Part shown: positions 7,489-15,611 of the stretch, in pieces
How the letters are laid out: the number at the start of each line of letters is the position of its first letter
Position numbering within the stretch: the first letter of the stretch is position 1
Source of the DNA: Candidatus Nanopelagicales bacterium
GTDB lineage: Bacteria; Actinomycetota; Actinomycetes; S36-B12
Reading direction: 5' to 3'
Assembly: GCA_017854795.1 (NCBI GenBank)
Contig: JAFMHB010000020.1
Coordinates: forward strand, 1 to 41,247
Length of the DNA: 41,247 nt
Notes under the pieces: model-generated
What the model was told of the DNA's origin: nothing
Databases searched by the model: none
What the model saw: the letters and a program-made list of their open reading frames with translations, nothing else
Translations under genes and position numbers: made by a program

Positions 7489-9009
7489 ATGAGTTACGAG
7501 ACTGTAGAGAATGATCCTCGACCGATCTACCTGGTGACAGGCGCCACCGGTTATGTCGGTGGTCGGCTGATCCGGGAACTCGTTCAACGTGGACTCCGAG
7601 TTCGCGCACTTGCTCGGCACCCCGATCGGCTCAGGGACTTCCCGTGGGTCGATCAAATTGAAATTGCCGCCGGCGACGCCGGTGATCCAGAGTCACTAAG
7701 CGCTGCAATGCAAGGTGTCAGCGTTGCCTACTACCTCCTTCACTCACTCCAGGAAGGTAAAGACCTCGAGTTCGAAGAGAATCGAATCGCAGAGAACTTC
7801 GCCAAGTGCGCGAAGAAGGCCGAAATCAAAAGAATCGTATATCTGGGTGGGCTCGCACCTGACCTTCCCATAGCCGAGATGTCCCCCCATATGCGATCTC
7901 GCGTAGGGGTCGGTCGAATCTTGCATGACTCCGGTATTCCCACAATTGAATTACGCGCCGCCGTAATCATTGGCTCAGGTTCGGCCTCGTTCGAAATGCT
8001 CCGCTACCTCACCGAGCGTCTTCCCGCAATGATCACTCCACGTTGGGTCAGAACTCAGACACAGCCGATCGCAGTGCGAGACGTGCTACGTTATTTGGTT
8101 TTATCTGCGGAATTACCGCCTGAGGTCAGCAGGTCCTTTGACATCGGTGGGCCCGATGTCTTGGCCTACCAGGACATGATGCAGCGATACGCCAAAGTTG
8201 CGGGGCTACCCCGGCGTTTGATTTTGCCGATCAATGTTTTGACCCCAAAACTCTCCAGTCATTGGGTGGGGCTGGTTACTCCGGTGCCGCGCGCAATCGC
8301 ACGACCACTCGTTCTGTCACTACGGTACCCAGCGGTGTGTTTGGAAAGCGATATTAAAGACTTTATCCCTGATCCACCTGAAGGCCTTCTCCCCTTTGAT
8401 CAAGCAGTCGCATTGGCGCTTACTCGAATTCAAGATGCCCAGGTGACAACACGTTGGTCAAGTGCCAGTACACCTGGTGTTCCCAGCCAACCGCTACCAA
8501 GTGATCCTGACTGGGCCGGCGGCACTCTCTACGAAGACATTCAAGTTCTTAATTCCAAAGCCACACCCGAAGAATTGTGGGCCGCTGTTGACTGTATCGG
8601 CGGTGACAACGGCTGGTATTCGGCGAAATTGCTCTGGGAGGTTCGGGGTTTCATAGATCGAATGGTGGGCGGTGTGGGTCTTCGACGTGGTCGACGCGAC
8701 CCCAATGTTTTACACGTTGGCGAGACGGTTGATTTCTGGCGGGTGGAGGAAAGACAAGCCCCCGAGCTACTGCGTCTACGAGCGGAAATGAAAATGCCAG
8801 GACGAGCATGGTTGGAATTTGTGGTAACCGAAGGAAAGAACGGTGGCTCCACGCTGACCCAGCGGGCTGTCTACTGGCCGAAGTCTTTTACCGGGCACGC
8901 GTACTGGTGGTCGGTGGCGCCATTTCACGCATTGGTATTCCCACCGATGGCCAAACACATAGTCGAACGGGCAGAATCCAAACCCGGCTTCATAAAGTCG
9001 AATAGTTAA
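7489..9009 (+). CDS. SDR-type NAD(P)-binding protein with C-terminal DUF2867
   Basis: A 506-residue two-domain protein starting at the ATG at 7489, 35 bases after blh. Residues about 10-300 form an atypical/extended short-chain dehydrogenase fold with the nucleotide motif VTGATGYVGGRLI and a YLLHSL segment, similar to NmrA-like and Complex-I-assembly-like SDRs. The C-terminal part (about 350-500; WWSVAPFHALVFPPMAKHI at the end) matches the DUF2867/SRPBCC-like domain often fused to this SDR type. The substrate is unknown. Its stop overlaps the convergent YqhA-like gene by 4 bases. Confidence 0.88.
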   Translation: MSYETVENDPRPIYLVTGATGYVGGRLIRELVQRGLRVRALARHPDRLRDFPWVDQIEIAAGDAGDPESLSAAMQGVSVAYYLLHSLQEGKDLEFEENRIAENFAKCAKKAEIKRIVYLGGLAPDLPIAEMSPHMRSRVGVGRILHDSGIPTIELRAAVIIGSGSASFEMLRYLTERLPAMITPRWVRTQTQPIAVRDVLRYLVLSAELPPEVSRSFDIGGPDVLAYQDMMQRYAKVAGLPRRLILPINVLTPKLSSHWVGLVTPVPRAIARPLVLSLRYPAVCLESDIKDFIPDPPEGLLPFDQAVALALTRIQDAQVTTRWSSASTPGVPSQPLPSDPDWAGGTLYEDIQVLNSKATPEELWAAVDCIGGDNGWYSAKLLWEVRGFIDRMVGGVGLRRGRRDPNVLHVGETVDFWRVEERQAPELLRLRAEMKMPGRAWLEFVVTEGKNGGSTLTQRAVYWPKSFTGHAYWWSVAPFHALVFPPMAKHIVERAESKPGFIKSNS

Positions 9010-9461
9010 TTTTTTTTCGTTGCAAATGTGAAAGCTGCTAAGCCAATGACAAGTGCGCCTGAGCCAGCTCCGGCTAGGAACACGTCATTACTGGAGTTGT
9101 TATCCACGAGCTGACCGAGAAATACGACAGCAATAATTGCAACGACAACCCCAATGAGTTTGTTCTTCAGGTCATCAAGATCCTTGATCTCCAGCCACGC
9201 CGGCAATTTGACTTCAGAATCAACGAATAGTTCATAAAGTCCATAACCAATCACCAACAGCACTGTCGCCAACAACAGGGTGTCCACCGCTGTCAGAATT
9301 CCAACGACGGTGTCCTTGAGTGGTGAAGAAGAGTTGAAAATCCCGATGATGGACCTAAATACTTCCCATGTTCCGATCAGCATGAGTGTTAGCGCACCAA
9401 GGAGTGAGCCAAGGACCGGCAAAATAACCACGAAACGTGAGAGTTCAACGAATCTGCGCAT
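9006..9461 (-). CDS. YqhA/UPF0114-family membrane protein
   Basis: I start this 151-residue protein at ATG 9461 (MRRFVELSRF); a TTG at 9488 would add 9 residues with no better ribosome site. It has four predicted membrane helices. The loop PAWLEIKDLDDLKNKLIGVV is the conserved signature of the UPF0114 (YqhA) family of inner-membrane proteins of unknown function. It ends tail-to-tail with the SDR gene with 4 bases of overlap, and lies downstream of another small membrane protein on the same strand. Confidence 0.87.
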   Translation of the reverse strand: MRRFVELSRFVVILPVLGSLLGALTLMLIGTWEVFRSIIGIFNSSSPLKDTVVGILTAVDTLLLATVLLVIGYGLYELFVDSEVKLPAWLEIKDLDDLKNKLIGVVVAIIAVVFLGQLVDNNSSNDVFLAGAGSGALVIGLAAFTFATKKN

Positions 9462-9503
9462 GTGCACAAAGTAGTGGCAAAGGCTCAACCACGCGGGCTA
9501 AAC

Positions 9504-9839
9504 CTACCGATTGGGGTTCTTGCGCGAAAGCATCACAGCGATGAGGAGGACGACCGTGAATCCGGAGAGGAGAAATGCCATTGGATTAACAAAAATCCCC
9601 AACATTGAGTCGGAAATAAAGACAAAGACCGTCAGCCAAATCGCGGCCGCCGACCCTCGCGTCGTTGAGATCGAAATAAGTGCATGGGCACCGCCAAGAA
9701 CCAAAGCCAAGAGTCCCACTTGAACGACTGAAGCGTCAATTTGCCCCAACGCCGTTCTCGCGAATGTCACAAACCAGAAAACCACACCAATGGTTGCAAG
9801 GATATGGACACCAATTGTGCCGAAGCGGTTCGTGGTCAT
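9504..9839 (-). CDS. Small membrane protein, unknown
   Basis: A 111-residue protein from ATG 9839 (MTTNRFGTIG). A longer start at 9896 is possible but would approach the divergent UbiA gene. Four hydrophobic stretches are evident (for example VHILATIGVVFWFVTFA and GFTVVLLIAVML), ending in a basic tail RKNPNR. I do not recognise the family. It may be co-transcribed with the YqhA-like gene 42 bases downstream. Confidence 0.65.
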   Translation of the reverse strand: MTTNRFGTIGVHILATIGVVFWFVTFARTALGQIDASVVQVGLLALVLGGAHALISISTTRGSAAAIWLTVFVFISDSMLGIFVNPMAFLLSGFTVVLLIAVMLSRKNPNR

Positions 9840-9919
9840 TACGAAATCATGCCATGGCCAAAAACCAATAATTGAATCGCGGGGATAGACGCACACCCAG
9901 CATCCTCTACGGTCATTCC

Positions 9920-10732
9920 ATGCGAGCAGTTCTCGGGTTCACCAAGGCAAGCCATCCGATTCCCACAATCGCAGTCTCACTCGTCATTAGCGCATTCGGG
10001 TGGAGTCTGGGTTGGTCCGGATGGTCACTCGTTGCCGTATTCGTAACCATGTTGGTCGGACAGTTATCGGTGGGCTGGAGCAATGACGCTCATGACGCAA
10101 ACCTCGATGCCCGTATTGGACGAACGACTAAACCAACTGTCGCCCTGGACGTTTCTGCGCGGTCTCTTTGGCTTGCAGCGCTCACCGCATTACTTATTGC
10201 TATCGCATCCAGTTGGGCGGTCGCCGGTTGGTTGGGCGGTTCATTCCACATTTTTGCAATCCTGATGGCTTGGCTTTACAACATTCGACTCTCTCGCACC
10301 GCCTGGTCGTGGCTTCCCTATGCCCTCGCTTTCGGAGCGATGCCTGCATTCTTATCCTTTGGATTAAATGATGAACCTCCGACACTTTGGTCCGTCGCCG
10401 TGTTCGCGATCATCGGGGTAAGCGCCCACCTGGCAAATGCTCTGCCTGATGCTGAATCTGACTCTGCTGCAGGTGTCGGTGGAGTTGTAGTTACTTTGGG
10501 TAATCGCCGATCCGTTATTTTGTGTTGGCTACTGCTGGCGCTAGGTAGCGGGATCTTGGTTGTGGTGAGCCTTGCAGCAAACGTCTGGCTCGCACTAATC
10601 ATTTTCGTTGCGTTCGTCCTCGCGGTCATCTTTGGTTCACGTTCGCACCACAGAGCAGCAATGTTCTATTCCCTCATTGCAATGGTCGCAATTGACGTTG
10701 CCGCGCTGGTGATTGTCACAGCAATCAACTAG
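9920..10732 (+). CDS. UbiA-family prenyltransferase
   Basis: A polytopic membrane prenyltransferase of 270 residues from ATG 9920; a TTG at 9872 is less likely. The first Mg-diphosphate motif is NDAHDANLD (Asn55, Asp56, Asp59, Asp63). The second is PDAESDSAAG near residues 172-181. It transfers an isoprenoid chain to an aromatic acceptor. Its 3' end meets the flavin oxidoreductase gene tail-to-tail (4-base overlap at CTAG). With the type III polyketide synthase and methyltransferase beyond, the likely acceptor is a polyketide-derived resorcinol or hydroquinone rather than the menaquinone or haem precursors used by other UbiA enzymes. Confidence 0.9.
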   Translation: MRAVLGFTKASHPIPTIAVSLVISAFGWSLGWSGWSLVAVFVTMLVGQLSVGWSNDAHDANLDARIGRTTKPTVALDVSARSLWLAALTALLIAIASSWAVAGWLGGSFHIFAILMAWLYNIRLSRTAWSWLPYALAFGAMPAFLSFGLNDEPPTLWSVAVFAIIGVSAHLANALPDAESDSAAGVGGVVVTLGNRRSVILCWLLLALGSGILVVVSLAANVWLALIIFVAFVLAVIFGSRSHHRAAMFYSLIAMVAIDVAALVIVTAIN

Positions 10733-11748
10733 GCGGCTAAGGAATCGACAATCCGGTTAAAAACCCTTGGCAATGCTCGCGCAGCTGGCACAATCATTGG
10801 TCGCAGTCCACGGCGAGAAGACGCCCACAGCAGACCACCTGTCATTAACCGGTACGACCTAGTGACCTTTTGCCAATCGCGTTCATAGTGCTCAACGTGA
10901 TCGGTGGATATTGCGTTGACCGCTGCGTGTGCTTCGGCGAAACCTAAACGCAGGCCCTCACCGGTTAATGCGTCGATATAACCGGAAGCATCCCCTACTA
11001 ACAGCACCCGATCAGTGGATCGGGCACTCACTCGTTGCATGAGTGGCCCTGCGCCCCGCAACTCGCTCACTCGGGGAACTGAATCAAGTCGGGCAGATAG
11101 TTCGGGTACTCGGGCGATTGCTTCATCCAGGTTCAATACAGACCGGCCAAGGACGGCAACACCGACGGTGTTCGGACCCACCGGTGTTACATAGATCTCT
11201 GAGTCGTCAAGCCAATACACCTCCACGACATCACTCCACGGTGTGATACCAAAGTGTTGGCGAATCCCAAAACGTTGCACACCGGATGGAGCTCCGCCCA
11301 AGCCCAGTGTGCGACGAACACTGGAATGCAGACCGTCAGCGCCGACAAGATAACGAGAGCGCAGGTCACCCGCTTGAATCCAACCTGCACCTTGGGTGAT
11401 CTTGTCAACTCGTTCGGTGACCATTGCTACACCGAGTTCCTGTGCCCGCTCATACATTGCTGCGTGCAAAACTAATCGACGCACTCCCCGGCCAGGGCCC
11501 GATCGGAATCGCGCTTGGGCCATTTTTCCTTTAGAGATGTATCGAATTCCATAAAAGTCATGCCCGATCGGGTCAACTCCAACGGACTGTAACTGCAACA
11601 GGGCATCGGGCATTAAGCCTTCACCACAGGCTTTGTCGATCGATCCTGATCGTTGTTCGACAACAGTTACGTCAAGTCCACTAAGGCGAGCTTGGATCGC
11701 GGTCATCAATCCGACCGGTCCACCACCAATAACAATGAGGTCGTTCAT
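10729..11748 (-). CDS. FAD-dependent oxidoreductase (phenol hydroxylase/geranylgeranyl-reductase-like)
   Basis: A 339-residue flavoprotein of the p-hydroxybenzoate-hydroxylase fold. Visible motifs are the N-terminal GGGPVG (8-13), ACGEGLMPDAL, the DG motif LVGADGLHSSVRR and the GD motif VLLVGDASGYIDALTGEG. In alkylresorcinol clusters such a protein hydroxylates the aromatic ring to a hydroquinone. The CGEGLMP segment also resembles geranylgeranyl reductases, so reduction of the prenyl chain is a real alternative. Its ATG overlaps the methyltransferase stop by 4 bases, indicating translational coupling. Confidence 0.88.
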   Translation of the reverse strand: MNDLIVIGGGPVGLMTAIQARLSGLDVTVVEQRSGSIDKACGEGLMPDALLQLQSVGVDPIGHDFYGIRYISKGKMAQARFRSGPGRGVRRLVLHAAMYERAQELGVAMVTERVDKITQGAGWIQAGDLRSRYLVGADGLHSSVRRTLGLGGAPSGVQRFGIRQHFGITPWSDVVEVYWLDDSEIYVTPVGPNTVGVAVLGRSVLNLDEAIARVPELSARLDSVPRVSELRGAGPLMQRVSARSTDRVLLVGDASGYIDALTGEGLRLGFAEAHAAVNAISTDHVEHYERDWQKVTRSYRLMTGGLLWASSRRGLRPMIVPAARALPRVFNRIVDSLAA

Positions 11749-12266
11749 TTGGGCAGCGTCCCCAGGGCCTCGTTTTCCACTCTAAGTCGCGCAGTCAGCA
11801 AAGGGATATTCAGTACGGTGAATATCACCGCGGTTACCCAAGCGAAGCCGACCATCGGTAGCGCTATTCCTTCAATTACAACGGCGACGTAGTTCGGGTG
11901 ACTCAACCAACGGTACGGGCCACTAGTAACGCGCGGCATCCCTGGAACGATCACAACGAGCGTGTTCCAACGCTTACCCAGAGTTGTGATGCACCACCAG
12001 CGCAGGGCTTGTGATGCGAGGACGAGTGCAAACATGGTCCATGCAAAAGCAGGGTTGATCGGCTTCTGCCACACCCACACTTCAACAAGTGAGCCGACCA
12101 AAAGGAATACGTGTAAGGCAACCATGTACGGGTAATGGGATCTGCCGAATTCAATTCCACCGTGTTCCGCACTCCAACGAAGGTTCCGTTTTGACACGAC
12201 AAGTTCAACAATTCTCTCAAGAGCAACGAGCACGATCAGGATCGTGAATAAGACGAAGGCTGTCAT
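11745..12266 (-). CDS. Isoprenylcysteine carboxyl methyltransferase (ICMT)-family membrane methyltransferase
   Basis: A 173-residue membrane methyltransferase. The C-terminal SAM-binding core is GPYRWLSHPNYVAVVIEG followed by the RVENEAL helix, the ICMT/PEMT-type cofactor site. Four to five hydrophobic helices precede and flank it. In type III polyketide clusters a homologue O-methylates alkylresorcinols or hydroquinones, and that is the most likely role. It starts at ATG 12266, 4 bases after the polyketide synthase stop, and overlaps the next gene by 4 bases. Confidence 0.88.
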   Translation of the reverse strand: MTAFVLFTILIVLVALERIVELVVSKRNLRWSAEHGGIEFGRSHYPYMVALHVFLLVGSLVEVWVWQKPINPAFAWTMFALVLASQALRWWCITTLGKRWNTLVVIVPGMPRVTSGPYRWLSHPNYVAVVIEGIALPMVGFAWVTAVIFTVLNIPLLTARLRVENEALGTLPK

Positions 12267-12270
12267 CGGA

Positions 12271-13344
12271 TTACCATTCCAGTAGAACCAATTCGGCGCA
12301 AAACCCAGGACCCATCGCCGTCAACATTGCGGGTGTCCCCGTTTCGGGGACTGATCCGTTTGAGCCGTACAAGGTGTCACATAAAACATGTAAAACCGAT
12401 GAGGATGAAAGGTTCCCAATCGCTGCGAGTGATCGCCATGTCACGTCGAGTTGGCCTTCGTGCAGGTCAAGGGCCGACTCCATTGCCTCCAGCACCCGAG
12501 GCCCGCCCGGGTGACACACCCAGTTTTTGATGTCAGTGATTTTGAGATCGTGATCCCCGAGGAAGTCACTGACGTCGTCTCCAAGGTATTGGTTGACTAT
12601 GTCGGCAACTCCGGCTGACAGCACAATGCGAAATCCACTTCCGCCAATGTCCCAACCCATGGTCCGCTCAGTGTCGGGGTAGAGCCTGCTACGAGATGCA
12701 ATGACTTTGGGCCCGGTGATCCCCATACGAGCCGCGCGCCTCTCGCCCACCATGACAACGGCCGCAGCGCCGTCACCGAAGAGGCCACTTGCCACAATGT
12801 TGGGCATCGAAACATCATCACGTTGCAAAGTCAACGAACACAATTCAACCGATAACAAAACCGCAACTTCGTCAGGGTGACCGACGAGGTAGTCGTGAAG
12901 TCGCGCAATCCCAGCCGCGCCGGCGACACAACCGAGTCCAAATATTGGAATCCGCTTAACGTCTGGCCGCAACCCCAACCGTGACACAAGCCTGGCATCA
13001 AGGGACGGTGCGGCAATACCCGTCACCGATGTCGTCATAATCATGTCAACGTCAGCGGCCTCTAGGTGTGCAGCAGCGAGCGCTCCAGAAATAGCAGTTG
13101 CCCCGAGATCTAGTCCAACCCGAATGAACGCATTATTTGCTTCGCCGAAATCGGCAAGTGTGGCGTAGTCCTCCAAGGGGATTGCCAAGTTTCGATGTTT
13201 GACCCCCGTAGCGATGTGGATCCGTTCAATGACTTTTTGATGAGCCCCTTGGGGAGACACGACAGCAGTGAACGCCTCCGTGAGCTGCTCTTGGGGGTAC
13301 CCGTACGGGCCGACCACTGCGTGCGCAGCGGCAATGTAGGTCAC
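12271..13344 (-). CDS. Type III polyketide synthase
   Basis: A chalcone-synthase-fold enzyme that extends an acyl-CoA with malonyl-CoA and cyclises the chain to an alkylresorcinol or pyrone. I start at GTG 13344 (MTYIAAAHAVVGPYGYPQEQ, 357 residues) because this matches the family N-terminus; a TTG at 13371 would add 9. The catalytic triad is visible: Cys139 in FGLGCVAGAAG, His278 in CHPGGPRVLEAM and Asn311 in AIGNLSSSSV. The gating or substrate loop FGDGAAAVV is present. It is the first gene of a coupled three-gene minus-strand operon. Confidence 0.93.
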   Translation of the reverse strand: MTYIAAAHAVVGPYGYPQEQLTEAFTAVVSPQGAHQKVIERIHIATGVKHRNLAIPLEDYATLADFGEANNAFIRVGLDLGATAISGALAAAHLEAADVDMIMTTSVTGIAAPSLDARLVSRLGLRPDVKRIPIFGLGCVAGAAGIARLHDYLVGHPDEVAVLLSVELCSLTLQRDDVSMPNIVASGLFGDGAAAVVMVGERRAARMGITGPKVIASRSRLYPDTERTMGWDIGGSGFRIVLSAGVADIVNQYLGDDVSDFLGDHDLKITDIKNWVCHPGGPRVLEAMESALDLHEGQLDVTWRSLAAIGNLSSSSVLHVLCDTLYGSNGSVPETGTPAMLTAMGPGFCAELVLLEW

Positions 13345-13450
13345 CAGACCATAGTAGGTGCCAATGGGCAACAGCGATAGTCGCGGCGCAATGACTGATT
13401 TCTCACTCTCACGGGAGGGCGGGAAGAGCCCTACAGGGGATCGGATCTAG

Positions 13451-14347
13451 TTACCCGCTTGAGACCACTGCGCCGCAATCCAATGTGGGATTATTTTCTG
13501 CTCTCGCAATGTGGGCAACCAATTCCTTGTAGACAAGTTCCGGGTTATCACCATGAGGATCATGCCCACTATTAGTAACCATCACTATTCGACTTCCTGG
13601 AAGTAGCTCATGCAGGGTATACCCGTGTGCCGAGGGCAACATCGGATCACTGTCCCCCCAAATAATCAATGTGCGCACTGGCTCAACCAAGGTCAAGCGG
13701 TCCAAAGCCGACACTCGTTGCCCTGCAATTCCAATCACACTACGCAACGTGTTAACAAAACCGCTGAGTCTTGCTTCGTCATTGAGATCCCGCAACGTTT
13801 GAACCAACCGGTCGTCAAAACCATGACGACGAATTCCGAACACTCCCAAAACACCAACCACATGTTTAAGAGTCGAAGTGACTTCTGGTCGTGAGATTAC
13901 TCGAATGACCATTTCAGACCCTGGCAAAGTTGCCGCGCGCAACGACACACCAACTTCGGTACCCAACCCCCCGCTAGCAATCAAAGTGAGTGATGTGATG
14001 CGGTCGGGGAATTGGTAATACATCTGCATGCTCACGCCACCACCGAGGGAATGTCCAACAAGGTGAACTCGTTCAATGCTAAGAAAATTCAGAACGTCCC
14101 TGAGCATGGTCGCATTTGCTCCAAGGCTGTAGTCACCATTTCCGGCTCCGGATCTCCCGTGACCGAATAGGTCAACAAGGACAACGGATCGACCACTTTC
14201 GGTTAACTGTGAATACAACTCCGACCATGTATCCATGGAAGAGCCCACACCGTGCACGAGCAATACCGGGATCCCACGCCCTGAGAAATGCCGATAGGAG
14301 ATCTCAGTGCCGTTAAGGCTCACAATTTGATCGTTATCAGTATTCAT
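13451..14347 (-). CDS. Alpha/beta hydrolase
   Basis: A 298-residue alpha/beta hydrolase from ATG 14347; a GTG at 14356 gives three more residues. The oxyanion motif VHGVGSSMDTW, the nucleophile elbow GHSLGG (Ser100), the acid in WGDSDPMLP (Asp234) and the base in NSGHDPHGDNP (His262) complete the triad. It lies 107 bases upstream of the polyketide synthase GTG on the same strand and may be part of its transcription unit, though a weak hairpin (13416-13431) lies between. The substrate is unknown. A role in releasing or trimming the phenolic lipid is only an inference. Confidence 0.85.
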   Translation of the reverse strand: MNTDNDQIVSLNGTEISYRHFSGRGIPVLLVHGVGSSMDTWSELYSQLTESGRSVVLVDLFGHGRSGAGNGDYSLGANATMLRDVLNFLSIERVHLVGHSLGGGVSMQMYYQFPDRITSLTLIASGGLGTEVGVSLRAATLPGSEMVIRVISRPEVTSTLKHVVGVLGVFGIRRHGFDDRLVQTLRDLNDEARLSGFVNTLRSVIGIAGQRVSALDRLTLVEPVRTLIIWGDSDPMLPSAHGYTLHELLPGSRIVMVTNSGHDPHGDNPELVYKELVAHIARAENNPTLDCGAVVSSG

Positions 14348-14505
14348 GGCCCTCACCTCTTATGGTTTTTTCCATCTACAATTATAACCCACCAGTTAGC
14401 ACTTGATCTTTTATCGAATCAGCGAACTAACTCCCTCACAATTTTTTTCGTAACTGTTATTGTGCGCTTGCATTTACAACGAATCGGAAAGTGAAGTGAC
14501 TAACA

Positions 14506-14760
14506 ATGGCCCAGAATGACCCCGCAAGCGTGTCTCAGGGTTCAAGGAAATCCAATCGACCAAGTTGGAGTGCAGGAAAACTTGCCCTTTGCGTGATTTT
14601 CATCGCGCTAGCGGTGGGACTGGTCTACCAAGGAGTCCAATACATCAGCGAAGGTGTCGGTGCGCTAGTCCCCTACCTCATGATTTTGGTCGGGCCATCG
14701 ATAGCCGTTTACTACATTTGGTTTTTGCTGTTTCGAGCACCGGATCAGGACACCGAATAA
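14506..14760 (+). CDS. Small membrane protein, unknown
   Basis: An 84-residue protein with a polar, Ser-rich N-terminus and two hydrophobic helices (LALCVIFIALAVGLVYQGV and LVPYLMILVGPSIAVYYIWF). It ends in an acidic tail DQDTE. The start ATG follows GAAGTGAC. The next plus-strand gene begins 32 bases downstream. I do not recognise the family. Confidence 0.6.
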   Translation: MAQNDPASVSQGSRKSNRPSWSAGKLALCVIFIALAVGLVYQGVQYISEGVGALVPYLMILVGPSIAVYYIWFLLFRAPDQDTE

Positions 14761-14792
14761 GCGGTATTGGCCAAACACTCTAGGCTCCTCTC

Positions 14793-15239
14793 GTGGACAA
14801 TACGCTTGACGTAACTGGACCTTGGGACTTCCCCGAAATATCAACTTTTCTCGCTCAGACCGTGATTCCGATTCGCGTAGCTTCCTCAGGTTCACGTGGT
14901 CCCATCGTGCAATCACTGTGGTTTGACTTTCATGACGGAGCTTTGTGGTGCGCTACCCAAGCAAGTTCACTTCTTGTAAAACGACTCACCACCAACAACG
15001 AAATTGGATTTGAGGTTTCAGGAGACAACGCCCCCTATCGGGGAGTCCGTGGTACAGGAGTGGCAACCATCCACCCTGAGTTGGCTGGCGAAGTACTGAA
15101 TCGGCTGATCAGAAAATATCAAGGCGACGCCGAAACCGATCTCAGTCGTTGGTTGCTCAGCCGGTTAGACAAGGAAGTCGCAATCAAAATTACAGCACTA
15201 TCTCTGGCCACATGGGATTTCTCCGGCCGCATGGGTTAA
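14793..15239 (+). CDS. Pyridoxamine 5'-phosphate oxidase-like flavin/F420-binding protein
   Basis: A 148-residue single split-barrel protein, starting at GTG 14793. The pattern PIVQSLWFDFHDGALWCATQASSL, then EIGFEVSGDNAPYRGVRGTG, is typical of PPOX-class proteins that bind FMN or coenzyme F420 and reduce small substrates. The C-terminus KITALSLATWDFSGRM is the usual final strand. The substrate and cofactor choice cannot be told from the sequence. A strong bidirectional-type terminator hairpin follows the stop by 17 bases. Confidence 0.8.
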   Translation: MDNTLDVTGPWDFPEISTFLAQTVIPIRVASSGSRGPIVQSLWFDFHDGALWCATQASSLLVKRLTTNNEIGFEVSGDNAPYRGVRGTGVATIHPELAGEVLNRLIRKYQGDAETDLSRWLLSRLDKEVAIKITALSLATWDFSGRMG

Positions 15240-15611
15240 TGGTTTTCATGGAAAATGTGAAGGCCCCTCGAAGTATGAGTTCGAAGGGCCTTCACTTTCG
15301 AGAAGCCTTTGTCTCGTCCGATCCCTCGGGGCGCTCGCACAAATGCTGTGTGCTGCATTCCTACTTGAGTCAACTCAAGCGCCGAAACCACAGTAATGCT
15401 TCCCTCGAACAAACTCCCGCGATTTGCTCCAACAGCATTTCAGAGCCTCAAACCCAGACCTTGCGATCCAAGTCATCCACGAACTGCGTTCATTTGCACG
15501 AATCGCGCCTTCCAGTGCGATGTATTAAGACTAGGCGCTTCTTTCCGCTGGTTCCAGTGGATCTTGGTCATTGACCGATCATTGAAATCAGTAACCGTGT
15601 TGGGTGCAGCA
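15240..15611. other. 372-bp stretch without a credible gene
   Basis: Apart from the terminator at 15257-15295, I find no open frame with recognisable motifs, no ribosome site and no tRNA signature. The short frames on either strand are broken and have composition unlike neighbouring genes. It could be a decayed gene or simply a spacer between convergent units. Confidence 0.5.
15257..15295. terminator. Strong stem-loop terminator
   Basis: Arms GTGAAGGCCC (15257-15266) and GGGCCTTCAC (15286-15295) pair perfectly and are continued inward by TCGAA/TTCGA. It is preceded by GAAAAT and followed by TTTCG. It sits just after the PPOX-like gene and could serve both strands. Confidence 0.75.

Noticed and set aside
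15149-15574. Plus-strand 141-codon frame
   Set aside because: It starts inside the PPOX-like gene and crosses the terminator hairpin.
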